A stretch of DNA of 64,000 bases. Source: CAZCEC01 sp964497615. GTDB lineage: Bacteria; Chloroflexota; Anaerolineae; Anaerolineales; UBA6663. Under the pieces are notes generated by a model that searched no databases, was not told the DNA's origin, and worked only from the letters and a program-made list of their open reading frames with translations. Positions 42,824 to 51,637 of the stretch are shown piece after piece; position 1 is the stretch's first letter, and each line of letters opens with the position of its first letter. The stretch is taken from positions 1 through 64,000 of the forward strand of contig CAZCEC010000022.1 of NCBI GenBank assembly GCA_964497615.1, in the 5' to 3' direction. The position numbers and the translations under genes were made by a program.

Positions 42824-44128
42824 GTGATGAATAACAGTCGCGGGCATCCGGGCCTGACTGGCTTTGCGCTTGTGTGGGCTGGGCAGGTCGTCTCGGTGCT
42901 GGCCACGCAGATGACGGCCTTTGCGCTGGTCATCTGGGTCTATCAGCGCACCGGCAGCGTGACGGCGCTGGGCCTGCAGGAGGCGTTCTACATCACGCCC
43001 TTCCTGCTGATGACGCCGCTGGCCGGCGTGCTGGTGGACCGCCACAACCGTAAGCTGATGATGATGGTGAGCGACCTGGGCGCGGGCGCGGCGACGGTGG
43101 GCGTACTGGCGCTCCACGCGGGGGGCATCCTGGAGGTGTGGCACCTTTACGTCGCGGCGGCTGTGACCGGGGCATGCGCGTGCTTCCAGTGGCCCGCCTT
43201 CTCCGCCAGCATCAGCCTTATGGTGCCGGAGGAGCATTTGGGCCGGGCGAACGGCATGATGTCCCTGGTGGATAGCGGGCCGGGCGTGTTGGCGCCGCTG
43301 CTGGCGGGCGCGCTCCTGCCCCTCATCTCACTCACCGGCATCCTCCTGATAGACGTGGTGACATTTGTAGTGGCAGTCGGCGTGCTGGCGGTGGTGCGCG
43401 TGCCCCAGCCTGCCAAGGCCGAAGGAGAGCACAAGGAAGAGGGCGGACTACGGACTCAATTGCTCTTTGGCCTGCGCTACATCCTGGCGCGGCCAGGACT
43501 TCTGGCAATCCAGTTGGTGTTCCTGTTCGGCAACCTGGCCTCGGCTATGGGCTTCACGGTCCTGGCGCCGATGGTGCTTACCCGCACCGGCCAGAACGAG
43601 ACGACCCTGGGCCTGGTGCTGGGGATCGGCGCGGCGGGCGGCGTGGCAGGCGGGATCGTGATGAGCGCCTGGGGCGGGTTCAAGCGCCGGACCATCGGCG
43701 TCATGGGCGGCTTTGCGCTGGACGGCCTGGCAACCCTGTTCGGGCTGGGGTTGGGGCGCGGACCGGGCGCGTGGATGGCGGGCATGTTCGCCCGGCAGGC
43801 CGCAACACCCCTGATCGACTCGTCCAATCAGGCCCTGTGGCAAACTAAGGTGCCGCCCGAATTGCAGGGCCGCGTCTTCTCCACGCGCATGCTGATCGCC
43901 TGGATCACCTTTCCCCTGGCGCCCCTCATCGCCGGCCCGCTGGCCGACTTTGTGCTGGAGCCAGGGATGCGGGCCGAAGGTGCTCTGGCGAAGACCTTCG
44001 GTTGGCTTGTGGGCACCGGACCGGGCGCGGGGATGGCGCTGCTGCTGGCCGCGACAGGCGTGATGATGATGGCGGCGGGGGCGGTGGGGTGGATGACGCC
44101 GGCCGTGAGAAACGTGGAACGTGCGTGA
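42824..44128 (+). CDS. MFS transporter, MefA/enterobactin-exporter-like (DHA3)
   Basis: A 434-residue protein with about twelve hydrophobic helices. GVLVDRHNRKLMMMVSDLGA between helices 2 and 3 is the A-like motif of the DHA3 drug-exporter group, and QWPAFSASISLMVPEEHLGR and PPELQGRVFSTRML are also typical. The substrate is unknown. It is inserted between the cox structural genes and coxDE and may be unrelated to the enzyme, or export a substrate or product. No ribosome binding site is obvious at the ATG. Confidence 0.85.
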   Translation: MMNNSRGHPGLTGFALVWAGQVVSVLATQMTAFALVIWVYQRTGSVTALGLQEAFYITPFLLMTPLAGVLVDRHNRKLMMMVSDLGAGAATVGVLALHAGGILEVWHLYVAAAVTGACACFQWPAFSASISLMVPEEHLGRANGMMSLVDSGPGVLAPLLAGALLPLISLTGILLIDVVTFVVAVGVLAVVRVPQPAKAEGEHKEEGGLRTQLLFGLRYILARPGLLAIQLVFLFGNLASAMGFTVLAPMVLTRTGQNETTLGLVLGIGAAGGVAGGIVMSAWGGFKRRTIGVMGGFALDGLATLFGLGLGRGPGAWMAGMFARQAATPLIDSSNQALWQTKVPPELQGRVFSTRMLIAWITFPLAPLIAGPLADFVLEPGMRAEGALAKTFGWLVGTGPGAGMALLLAATGVMMMAAGAVGWMTPAVRNVERA

Positions 44129-44187
44129 GTGTGTAAGTGTGAAGGTATGTAATGTGGTAGTGTGAGGTGGCTGGCGGTGTGTGCGGG
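44121..44187. repeat. G/T-rich low-complexity stretch
   Basis: About 67 bases nearly free of C on the plus strand, built from GTGTGAG/GTGTAAG-like units, overlapping the end of the MFS gene. It looks like a degenerate simple repeat; no coding or RNA signal was seen. Confidence 0.5.
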
Positions 44188-44194
44188 CGACCCA

Positions 44195-44222
44195 TTGCAG
44201 AATGCAGTCTTCGGGGTAGAAT
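44195..44222 (+). promoter_or_regulatory. Promoter candidate for coxD
   Basis: TTGCAG (44195-44200), 16 bases, TAGAAT (44217-44222). It lies 25 bases before the GTG start of coxD and would drive coxD-coxE-xdhC separately from the MFS gene. Confidence 0.45.
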
Positions 44223-44246
44223 CGCAATAGTATTGGGCGACCAAGG

Positions 44247-45137
44247 GTGAAGCCATTGATCTTCAACTCTGTTGATGAACTGCAAACTGCCCTGCGCGGC
44301 CACGACTATGTGGCCGACCGGGGTCTGGCAACGGCCATCTATCTGGCCCTCAAGCTGCGCCGGCCGCTGTTCCTGGAGGGCGAGGCCGGCGTGGGCAAGA
44401 CCGAAGTCGCCAAGGTGCTGGCAACCCTGCTCGAAACCGACCTGATCCGCCTCCAATGCTACGAAGGGCTGGACGTGAACCAGGCGGTCTACGAGTGGAA
44501 CTTCGCCCGACAGATGATGCACATCCGGCTGCTGGAGGCGCGCGGCGAGCGCCCCGAGGAGAGCGAACTCTTTGGGCCGCAGTTCCTGCTCAAGCGCCCC
44601 CTGCTCCAGGCCATCGAGACCAGCCGCGACCGGCCGCCGGTGCTGCTGGTGGACGAGCTGGACCGCAGCGATGAGGAGTTCGAGGCCTTCCTGTTGGAGG
44701 TGCTCTCGGACTTCCAGGTCACGATCCCTGAGATCGGCACGCTCAAAGCGGAGCAGCCGCCCGTAGTGGTGCTCACCTCCAACCGCACCCGCGAGGTGCA
44801 CGACGCCCTCAAGCGCCGCTGCCTGTACTTCTGGATTGACTACCCCAGCTTCGAGAAGGAACTGGAGATCGTCCGCGCGCGGCTGCCAGGCGCGCCCGAG
44901 GCCCTCACACGCCAGATCACGGCCTTTGTGCAGGACCTGCGCCAGGCCGACCTATACAAGCTGCCGGGCGTGGCCGAAACCCTGGACTGGACCACGGCGC
45001 TGGTGGCGCTCGACCAGACGGCGCTCGACCCCGAGGTGGTTGATGAAACCCTGGGCGTCATCTTGAAGTACCAGGACGATGTGGAGAAGGTGAAGGGCGA
45101 GCACGCGCGGGCGATTGTAGAGCGCGTGCGCGTGTGA
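44247..45137 (+). CDS. coxD: CoxD, MoxR-type AAA+ ATPase
   Basis: A 296-residue AAA+ ATPase. Walker A is GEAGVGKTE (about residues 46-54), Walker B LLVDELDRSDEEFEAFLLEV, sensor 1 VLTSNRTREV and an arginine-finger region DALKRRCLYFWIDYP. CoxD acts with the VWA protein CoxE in maturing the Cu/S or Mo active site of CO dehydrogenase in Oligotropha-type systems; the same pair occurs with form II enzymes. The start appears to be GTG 44247 after CCAAGG. Confidence 0.92.
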   Translation: MKPLIFNSVDELQTALRGHDYVADRGLATAIYLALKLRRPLFLEGEAGVGKTEVAKVLATLLETDLIRLQCYEGLDVNQAVYEWNFARQMMHIRLLEARGERPEESELFGPQFLLKRPLLQAIETSRDRPPVLLVDELDRSDEEFEAFLLEVLSDFQVTIPEIGTLKAEQPPVVVLTSNRTREVHDALKRRCLYFWIDYPSFEKELEIVRARLPGAPEALTRQITAFVQDLRQADLYKLPGVAETLDWTTALVALDQTALDPEVVDETLGVILKYQDDVEKVKGEHARAIVERVRV

Positions 45138-45199
45138 GCATGCCCAGACGGGGACTGCGGCCCTGAGCGCGTGAGATGGGTTCCGCGACGACCGACGAC

Positions 45200-45300
45200 G
45201 CGGCTGAGTTCAGCCGCAGATCGGCGACCGCGAAGCGCATTGGTAGCAGCGACTTCAGTCGCACCCGCTCGAAACTTCCAGGTGGCGCGATTGAAATCGC
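45200..45300. repeat. Cluster of three short palindromes between coxD and coxE (REP-like)
   Basis: GCGGCTGA-GTTCAGCCGC (45200-45217), GCGACT-TCAGTCGC (45249-45262) and GCGATT-GAAATCGC (45287-45300) lie about 25-30 bases apart. Each is a small hairpin with GTAG-like or GCAC-like flanks. A related unit (GCGCCTTGCAGGTGCG) follows the hypothetical gene at 48139-48154. They resemble REP-type repeats that accumulate in intergenic DNA. Confidence 0.5.
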
Positions 45301-45327
45301 GACTACGGCGGACACGGACAAGTAGCG

Positions 45328-46512
45328 ATGAACCAGGAAGACGTGAAACCAGCCGGCCAGTTTGTCCACAACCTGCTGCTGTTTGGGCGGGTGCTGCACG
45401 GGCTGGGCCTGGATGTGAACCTGGGCCGGATGATGGACCTGACCGCCGCGCTGGGTCACATTGAGGTGGGCCGCCGCGGGGATTTCTACCACGCCACGCG
45501 CAGCCTCCTCGTTCACCGGCGCGAGGACTTGCCCCTGTTCGACGAAGCCTTTAACTTGTTCTGGCGGACGCCACGCGAGGGGCGCGCAGGCCTCATCCCC
45601 ACCGGGCGCACCCGCCGCCGCAAGCCCCCTCGCGCCGTGCCGCCCCCGCTCGGGGCGCAGGAGCCACCGCCCGAGGACGGGAACAACCCCCAGGGACAGA
45701 ACACCGAACCGATCATCGAGGTCACCAAGACCTACAGCGCCGCCGAGGCGCTGCGGCGCAAGGACTTCGCCCTGCTAACTCCAGACGAGTACGCCGCCAT
45801 CAAGGCGCTCATGGCCGAACTCACCTGGGCGCTGGGCGAACGCCGGACGCGCCGCCAGCAGCCGGGCGGCGGCCCGCGGCTGGACATGCGCCGCACCCTG
45901 CGGCGCAGCCTCAAGCATGGCGGCACCGTGCTGCAGTGGTCGCTGCGCGAGGCCAAGCTCAAGCCGCGGCCGGTGGTGCTGCTGGCTGATATCAGCGGCT
46001 CCATGGAACGCTACACGCGCCTCCTGCTGCACTTCCTGTATGGGCTCACGCGCGGCCTCGGCCAGCCGGTGGAGACGTTTGTCTTCGGCACCCGGCTGAC
46101 GCGCATCACACGGCAGTTACGGGTCAAGAATGTGGAGCGCGCCCTGCGCGAGGTGTCCCAGGCCGTGCCCGACTGGTCGGGCGGCACCCGCATCGGCGAC
46201 GCCCTCAAAACCTTCAACTATCACTGGTGCCGCCGCGTGCTCGGGCGCGGCGCCGTCGTCATCATCATCAGCGATGGCTGGGACCGGGGCGACCCGGCCG
46301 TGCTGGCAGACGAAATGGCGCGGCTGCGGCGCAGCGCCTACCGCCTCATCTGGCTCAACCCGCTGTTGGGCGCGCCGCAGTACGAGCCGCTCACCCGCGG
46401 CATCCAGGCTGCCCTGCCCCACGTGGACGACTTCATGCCAGTCCACAACCTGGCAAGCCTGGAGGATTTGGCGGAGCACCTGGCGCGGCTGGACGGCAAG
46501 CGGAGGCGATGA
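45328..46512 (+). CDS. coxE: CoxE, von Willebrand factor A domain protein
   Basis: A 394-residue protein of the VWA_CoxE family. The N-terminal half contains the helical LLLFGRVLHGLGLDVNLGRM segment and a Pro/Arg-rich linker. The C-terminal half is a VWA domain with the metal-ion site ADISGSMERY (DxSxS), GGTRIGDAL and IISDGWDRGD. Works with CoxD. The stop overlaps the start of the XdhC gene (ATGA at 46509-46512). Confidence 0.92.
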   Translation: MNQEDVKPAGQFVHNLLLFGRVLHGLGLDVNLGRMMDLTAALGHIEVGRRGDFYHATRSLLVHRREDLPLFDEAFNLFWRTPREGRAGLIPTGRTRRRKPPRAVPPPLGAQEPPPEDGNNPQGQNTEPIIEVTKTYSAAEALRRKDFALLTPDEYAAIKALMAELTWALGERRTRRQQPGGGPRLDMRRTLRRSLKHGGTVLQWSLREAKLKPRPVVLLADISGSMERYTRLLLHFLYGLTRGLGQPVETFVFGTRLTRITRQLRVKNVERALREVSQAVPDWSGGTRIGDALKTFNYHWCRRVLGRGAVVIIISDGWDRGDPAVLADEMARLRRSAYRLIWLNPLLGAPQYEPLTRGIQAALPHVDDFMPVHNLASLEDLAEHLARLDGKRRR

Positions 46513-47564
46513 CCATGCGCGACGTCTTGGCGGCGATTGAAGCCTGGCAGGCCGCCGGGCGGCCGGTGGCGCTGGCGACGGTGGTGCAGACCTGGGGGTC
46601 CTCGCCGCGCCAGGCTGGGGCCAAGATGGCGCTCACGCCGGAGACCAGCGGCAGCGACCAGGGCCTGGCCGGCTCGGTGAGCGGGGGGTGCGTCGAAGGC
46701 GCTGTGTACGAAGAGGGGGTGGAGGCGCTCAAGACCGGGCAGGCGCGGTTGCTGCACTTCGGCGTGGCCGACGAGACTGCCTGGGAGGTGGGGTTGGCCT
46801 GCGGCGGCAGCATCGATGTCTTTGTGCAGCCGCTGACCGGCGATCACTATCGCCAGGCGCGGGCCGCGCTGGAGGCGGGCGGCGAGTTTGCGACGGCGAC
46901 GATTGTCAAAGGCGCACCCGAGCAGTTGGGCAAGGCGCTGCTGCTGGACGCGGATGGTGTGCGCTGGACCGGCATGAGCACCGAGGTGAGCGCGGCGGCA
47001 GCGGAACTGGCGCATGCGGCCCTCGCCCAGGGCAAGTCGCGGCGCGGCGCAGTGAGCGACGAGGTGGAAGTGTTTGTGGAGGTAGTTTTGCCGCCCCCCA
47101 CCCTGATCGCCGTGGGCGGCGTCCACATCACCATCGCGCTGGCGGCGCTGGCGAAGACCATGGGTTACCGCACCATTGTGGTGGACCCGCGCAAGGCGTT
47201 TGGCAACGAGATGCGCTTCCCGCCCGGCACCGTGGACCGGTTGGTGCAGGCCTGGCCCGACGAGGCCCTGACCGAAATCGGCCTCACGCGTGGCACGGCC
47301 GTGGCGATGCTGACCCACGATCCCAAGCTGGACGACCCTGCGCTCAAGCTGGCCCTGCCCAGCCCGGCGTTCTACGTGGGCGCGCTGGGCAGCAAGACCA
47401 CGCAAGCCAAACGGCGGGCGCGGCTGCTCGAGGCGGGCGTTAGCGAGGCGGCGCTGGACCGGCTCTACGGTCCCATCGGGCTGGACCTGGGGGCGAGCAC
47501 GCCCGAAGAGATCGCCCTATCCATCATGGCCGAGATTGTGAAGGCCAGAGCCGGACGGCAGTAA
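46509..47564 (+). CDS. xdhC: XdhC/CoxI-family maturation protein
   Basis: A 351-residue protein with the XdhC_CoxI N-terminal domain (TVVQTWGSSPRQAGAKMAL; SVSGGCVEGAV; LACGGSIDVFVQ) and a C-terminal Rossmann-like XdhC_C domain (IAVGGVHITIALAALAKTMG, VVDPRKAF, YVGALGSKTTQAKRRARL). XdhC proteins bind molybdenum cofactor and insert the terminal sulfur before transfer to xanthine-oxidase-family enzymes. ATG 46509 was chosen because it overlaps the CoxE stop and has GGAGG just upstream. Confidence 0.94.
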   Translation: MTMRDVLAAIEAWQAAGRPVALATVVQTWGSSPRQAGAKMALTPETSGSDQGLAGSVSGGCVEGAVYEEGVEALKTGQARLLHFGVADETAWEVGLACGGSIDVFVQPLTGDHYRQARAALEAGGEFATATIVKGAPEQLGKALLLDADGVRWTGMSTEVSAAAAELAHAALAQGKSRRGAVSDEVEVFVEVVLPPPTLIAVGGVHITIALAALAKTMGYRTIVVDPRKAFGNEMRFPPGTVDRLVQAWPDEALTEIGLTRGTAVAMLTHDPKLDDPALKLALPSPAFYVGALGSKTTQAKRRARLLEAGVSEAALDRLYGPIGLDLGASTPEEIALSIMAEIVKARAGRQ

Positions 47565-47569
47565 GCGCG

Positions 47570-48136
47570 ATGGACAACGACTGGCAGGCGGCCACTCAGG
47601 CTGAACTCAATCGCGCCGCGCAGGCCAAGCGCTGGCTGCGCATCATCCTGCCCATCGTCGCGGCGGCGTTCGTGGCTGTCATGTGCGCGGGGCCGCTGGC
47701 GGTTCCGGCGACGATGAGGTGGTTCGAGGGATTGGCGTGCCCCGCCGGCCAGCACCTGGAAGTCCTCGAAGTGCTGGACATCGAAGTGGATCCGCCGGAG
47801 ACGCGCCAGGTGGTGTATTGCGTGGACGCCGCCGGTCAGGGCACGCTTGCGGGGGCGCGGCCATTCGCGGTGATGTGGGCGGTCTACTTCGCGATCTTTG
47901 TGGTGCTGGCCTTCGCGCTCGTGGCGGTGGTTGGGCGGGCCTGGCAGTGGTTCTTTGGGCTGCCCAAGCGCCGCCTGGAATGGGAAACGGAGCGCGAGGC
48001 GCGGGCGCTGCTGGCGGCCGGCAAGCGCGACGAGGCGGTGCGCTTGCTGCGGGACAAGACCGGCGCCGGTCCCCGTTGGGCGCAGCAGTATGTCGACGTG
48101 ATCTCCAAGAGGCCAGCCCCCCCCCCATCATCGTAG
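47570..48136 (+). CDS. Hypothetical membrane protein with two helices
   Basis: A 188-residue protein not recognised. Transmembrane helices lie at about 25-48 and 100-125 and enclose a short external loop with two cysteines (LACPAGQHLEV, VVYCVD). A basic cytoplasmic region ends in a helix LLAAGKRDEAVRLLRDKTGA, resembling the short helical repeat seen after membrane segments in ribosome-L7/L12-like or SHOCT tails. It starts five bases after xdhC and may be co-transcribed. Confidence 0.6.
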   Translation: MDNDWQAATQAELNRAAQAKRWLRIILPIVAAAFVAVMCAGPLAVPATMRWFEGLACPAGQHLEVLEVLDIEVDPPETRQVVYCVDAAGQGTLAGARPFAVMWAVYFAIFVVLAFALVAVVGRAWQWFFGLPKRRLEWETEREARALLAAGKRDEAVRLLRDKTGAGPRWAQQYVDVISKRPAPPPSS

Positions 48137-48163
48137 GAGCGCCTTGCAGGTGCGATGGCCTCG

Positions 48164-48817
48164 TTACATTGATAACAAGCGGTCAAACGCATCCGCCGGC
48201 AGATCGGCCAGGCTGTCCACGATCAGATCGGCGGCGGCGAGGCGCTCGGCGGGATTGGTGTTGGTGACGGCCAGGCAGCGCATCCCGGCGGCCTTTGCAG
48301 CGGCCACGCCCGCCACGGCGTCCTCCACCACCAGGCACCGGTCGGGCGGCACGCCCACCTGGCGGGCGGCTTCCAGAAAGACGTCCGGGTTAGGCTTGCC
48401 TGGCATTTTCTCGCCCGAGACCAACGCATCGAAGAAGGGCCGCAAGCCGCCTGCATCCACCATCACCGAGATGTTAGCGGCGGGGGCGGAGGAGGCCACC
48501 GCCTGCCGCCAGCCCGCGGTTTGCAGCCGGGTCAGCCAGTGGCGCACGCCGGGCAGGGGCTCCACCGGGCCGGCGATCCGTTCGCGGAACAGCGCCTCCT
48601 TGCGGTCGCCCAGGTCGCGCAATTCGACGGCGGTGGGCTCGCGGCCTAACACCACCGACAGCACGCCCCGGTTGTTCATGCCAAAGGTCGAGCGAAAAGT
48701 GTCGGGCGCGAAAGCGTGTCCGGCAGCGGACAGGGTATCCACCCAGGATTCGTAGTGCAGCGGGCCGGTGTCAATCAAAATCCCATCGAGGTCCCAGAGG
48801 ACGGCAGAGGCGAGCAT
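48164..48817 (-). CDS. HAD-superfamily phosphatase, beta-phosphoglucomutase/CbbY-like
   Basis: A 217-residue HAD hydrolase with motif I WDLDGILIDT, a helical cap (residues 15-80), motif II ASSAP, motif III with K in GKPNPDVFLEAA and motif IV VVEDAVAGVAAA. This pattern fits small phosphorylated sugars as substrate but cannot fix one. Motif I has DLDG, with D-x-D geometry retained. The ATG at 48815-48817 was chosen to start just before motif I; it is divergent from the acetyltransferase gene. Confidence 0.88.
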   Translation of the reverse strand: MLASAVLWDLDGILIDTGPLHYESWVDTLSAAGHAFAPDTFRSTFGMNNRGVLSVVLGREPTAVELRDLGDRKEALFRERIAGPVEPLPGVRHWLTRLQTAGWRQAVASSAPAANISVMVDAGGLRPFFDALVSGEKMPGKPNPDVFLEAARQVGVPPDRCLVVEDAVAGVAAAKAAGMRCLAVTNTNPAERLAAADLIVDSLADLPADAFDRLLSM

Positions 48818-48856
48818 AGGTGTGTGCGGGCGCGTGAGCGGAAAGATGAGGCTGAA

Positions 48857-49306
48857 ATGTATCACGAATGGACGCGCGAGGGGTACGTGATTTCGACCGA
48901 TCCGGCGCGGCTAACCATCGGGGTGATTCATCAGTTCCTGGCGGAGGAGTCCTACTGGGCCAAAGGGATTCCGCTCACCGTGGTGGAGAGGGCCGTCGCG
49001 CACTCGCTGTGCTTCGGGTTGTACGCCAACCGGAACCAGATTGGATTTGCCAGAGTCATCACCGATTACGCAACGTATGGCTACCTGAACGACGTGTTTG
49101 TGCTGGGTGACCATCGCGGCCAGGGGCTGGGCCGGTGGCTGCTGGAATGCGTTGTTGCTCATCCGGACCTGGCCGGGCTGCGGCGCTTCGGGCTCACCAC
49201 CCGCGACGGGCAGGCGCTGTACGCGCGGTTTGGATGGACGGCGCTGCGCTACCCCGAGCGCCACATGGAGCGGCTGCCAGCGGATTACTACCAGACGGTG
49301 AGTTGA
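48857..49306 (+). CDS. GNAT-family N-acetyltransferase
   Basis: A 149-residue acetyltransferase: YLNDVFVLGDHRGQGLGRWL is motif A, with the acetyl-CoA-binding GQGLG, and LTTRDGQALYARFGW is motif B. The N-terminus (GYVISTDPARLTIGVIHQFL, EESYWAKG) matches the small YjgM/AttT-like group of stand-alone acetyltransferases. The substrate is unknown. ATG 48857 was chosen for length and a GATGAGG upstream. Confidence 0.87.
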   Translation: MYHEWTREGYVISTDPARLTIGVIHQFLAEESYWAKGIPLTVVERAVAHSLCFGLYANRNQIGFARVITDYATYGYLNDVFVLGDHRGQGLGRWLLECVVAHPDLAGLRRFGLTTRDGQALYARFGWTALRYPERHMERLPADYYQTVS

Positions 49307-49337
49307 GGCATTCTCAGCGGCTTCTCACACAAATGTG

Positions 49338-50291
49338 ATGTCATGGGCGGAGAGCAAGGAGACAGCCCGGAGGCGAGACCTTGGTGGAGCGGCCAGGCCA
49401 TTGAGCAAGCGGCGTAAAACAATATGGTGGTGGCGCGTGCTGGTGGCAGCGGCCTGCCTGGCGGCGTGGCCGGCCGGCGCCGCGTCGGCGGCACCCGCGG
49501 CCCAAGGCGCGAACCCGCCCATTGAGAAGGTGCATGGCGAAGCGCCGAGCGCGCAGCCCGACGGAGTTCCAATGCCGGCCACCAAGGCGCGCGCCGAGTA
49601 CGTGGACCCGGCCGCCTTGCTACTGCCCGACCTGCAAACCCTGCCCCCTCACAAGTTCGACATTCGGCTAGTGGCCGGCAACCGGCGGATGCTGCGGCTG
49701 GCGAACACGGTGTGGAACAGCGGCCTGGGCCCGCTGGAGCTGGAAGGCAGCTTCAATCGCGAGACCGGGCGCACGGCCGTGGACCAGCGGCTCTACTCCG
49801 CTGGGGGCGACGTGACCCTGATCCCGGTCGGCGAGTTCATCTTCCACCTCGGCCACGATCACTTTCACATCGAGAGCTTTGCCCGCTACGACCTGTGGGC
49901 GCTGACGGAAGGCGACACGCGCGCCTGGGTGGCGGCCACCAGCGCCAAGCTCTCCTATTGCGTGATCGACACAGACTCGATTGACCCGGACAACCCGGCT
50001 TACGAGGACCGGCGGCGCTACCTCGGCTGCGGCCGGACTCTTCAGGGCCTCTCGCCGGGCTGGGGCGACGAGTACGACTCCTTCCTGGATGGACAGTCAC
50101 TGGACATCACCGGACTGCCGGATGGGCTCTACGCGCTCACTTCGACGGCCAACCCCGATGGCCGGCTGCGCGAACTGGACTACACGAACAATTCCGCCAC
50201 AGTGTACCTGCTGATCGTGGGCAACACCGTGGCAGAAGTCGCCCCGCCCGAGGCCGCGCGCGAGCCGTGCCGGGTGGCGGGGTGGTGCTAG
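49338..50291 (+). CDS. Secreted lysyl-oxidase-like protein
   Basis: A 317-residue exported protein. The basic N-terminus precedes a signal helix (VLVAAACLAAWPAGAASAA). The later part resembles bacterial lysyl oxidases: a His-rich copper site FIFHLGHDHFHIESF, conserved cysteines (YCVIDTD, GCGRTLQG) and DGLYALTSTANPDGRL, ending with LDYTNNSATVYL. Known family members oxidise primary amines with copper and a quinone cofactor, but the bacterial function is mostly unknown. The start is uncertain: GTG 49335, ATG 49338 or a TTG near 49401 after GGTGGAGCGG are possible, the last giving a more normal signal peptide length. Confidence 0.78.
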   Translation: MSWAESKETARRRDLGGAARPLSKRRKTIWWWRVLVAAACLAAWPAGAASAAPAAQGANPPIEKVHGEAPSAQPDGVPMPATKARAEYVDPAALLLPDLQTLPPHKFDIRLVAGNRRMLRLANTVWNSGLGPLELEGSFNRETGRTAVDQRLYSAGGDVTLIPVGEFIFHLGHDHFHIESFARYDLWALTEGDTRAWVAATSAKLSYCVIDTDSIDPDNPAYEDRRRYLGCGRTLQGLSPGWGDEYDSFLDGQSLDITGLPDGLYALTSTANPDGRLRELDYTNNSATVYLLIVGNTVAEVAPPEAAREPCRVAGWC

Positions 50292-50506
50292 CAGCGGCGC
50301 AGATACCCTTCAAGGTTCGGACAAATGAACAGCCGGCCACGCGGGACAGGAAGGTCCCGCGCGGCAAGTCGGACCATAGTCTACCCGGCGGCGGCGAATT
50401 ACCCCGCTGAGCAGCACAATTGGTGACATTCGTCCGGGTAAGGTAAGATACCCGTTACTGTCCGAATTAGGTTGGGGCGTCCAAAATACCCCAAATCAAA
50501 CCCCCT
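50292..50506. other. Intergenic region upstream of the BMP-type ABC transporter
   Basis: 215 bases. A perfect hairpin CGCGGGA...TCCCGCG lies at 50340-50361 without T-run. A weak promoter candidate TTGGTG-N18-TAAGAT is at 50420-50449. Directly before ATG 50507 there is a C-rich stretch and no recognisable ribosome binding site. No open frame of note. Confidence 0.35.
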
Positions 50507-51637
50507 ATGGCGCAGCCCACCGAACTCAACCGTCCCGGCTTGTCCCGCCCTCCCTCCCGCTGGGGGGATCTGGCTGTTTCCGTGGGCTGGCCGCTGCTGG
50601 CCGTGGCCGCCGCCGTGAGCCTGGGGGCGGTCGTCCTCTTGCTGCTGCGAGCCAACCCCCTGGAGGCCTACGCCGCGATGTTCGGCGGCGCACTGGGCAC
50701 CTCCGCCGGCCTCATCCAATCCGCTGTCAAGGCCACCCCCCTGCTGCTCGTGGCGCTGGGCATCATCATCGCGTTCCGAGCCAACGTCATCAACATCGGC
50801 GCGGAGGGGCAGATCATCGCCGGAGCGCTGATGGCTACCTGGTTCGCGCTGACCTTTCGGGCGTGGCCGGGGTGGCTGTTGGTATCAGCCACCCTTTTGG
50901 CCGGGTTCGTGGCCGGTGCGGCCTGGGGTTTTGTGCCGGGGCTGCTCAAGGCGCGGCTGGGCGTCAATGAGATTCTCAGCACAGTGATGATGAACGCTGT
51001 GGCGCTGCAATTGATGAACGTGCTCCTGAGTGGTCCGCTGATTGACCCGGCCGAGGTGCTGGCGGGCACCTTCATCGCCCAGTCCGAGCGCCTTCCCCAG
51101 CACGCCTGGCTGGCGCGGCTGGTGCCTCAGACCCTGCTGCACGCTGGGGCGATCGTGGCGGTGGTGCTGGCCATCGCGGTGTATTTCTTCCTGTGGCGCA
51201 CTACCGTGGGGTACCGCATTCGGGCAGTGGGCCAAAGCCCGGAAGCGGCGCGCTATGCCGGTATCCCCGTGCCCTTCTACCAGATGCTGTCGCTGACTCT
51301 GGCGGGCGGCTTTGCGGGGCTGGCGGGCGTGGTGGAGGTGTTGGGCGTCCATCACCGGCTGCTGGAGGGTATTACCAGCGGCTATGGCTTCTCCGGCATC
51401 GTCGCGGCCCTGTTTGGCAAGCTGCACCCGCTGGGCGCCATCCCGGCCTCCTTCCTGTTTGGCAGCCTGCTGGTGGGGGCCGACAAGATGCAGCGGGCCG
51501 TGCAAGTGCCGTCGTCGCTGGTCGGCACCCTGCTGGGGCTCATCGTGCTGTTCGTCGTCGGCTCCGACTACATCGCCCAGCGACAGGCTGCCCGTCGCGC
51601 TGCTGCCCGCGCCGCGGGGGAGGACGGCCATGGCTGA
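50507..51637 (+). CDS. BMP-family (nucleoside-type) ABC transporter permease 1
   Basis: A 376-residue permease of the BPD_transp_2 family with about ten hydrophobic helices. IIIAFRANVINIGAEGQIIA and LLKARLGVNEILSTVMMN are hallmarks of the larger permease in BmpA/NupN-type systems that import nucleosides or related compounds. TVGYRIRAVGQSPEAARYAG is the cytoplasmic loop that meets the ATPase. The stop lies within the next gene start (eight-base overlap). Confidence 0.9.
   Translation: MAQPTELNRPGLSRPPSRWGDLAVSVGWPLLAVAAAVSLGAVVLLLLRANPLEAYAAMFGGALGTSAGLIQSAVKATPLLLVALGIIIAFRANVINIGAEGQIIAGALMATWFALTFRAWPGWLLVSATLLAGFVAGAAWGFVPGLLKARLGVNEILSTVMMNAVALQLMNVLLSGPLIDPAEVLAGTFIAQSERLPQHAWLARLVPQTLLHAGAIVAVVLAIAVYFFLWRTTVGYRIRAVGQSPEAARYAGIPVPFYQMLSLTLAGGFAGLAGVVEVLGVHHRLLEGITSGYGFSGIVAALFGKLHPLGAIPASFLFGSLLVGADKMQRAVQVPSSLVGTLLGLIVLFVVGSDYIAQRQAARRAAARAAGEDGHG

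Noticed and set aside
47683..48136. tRNA or other RNA gene in this and other G/C-rich segments with GGTTCGA-like strings
   Set aside because: No cloverleaf could be drawn; the strings lie within codons of supported genes.
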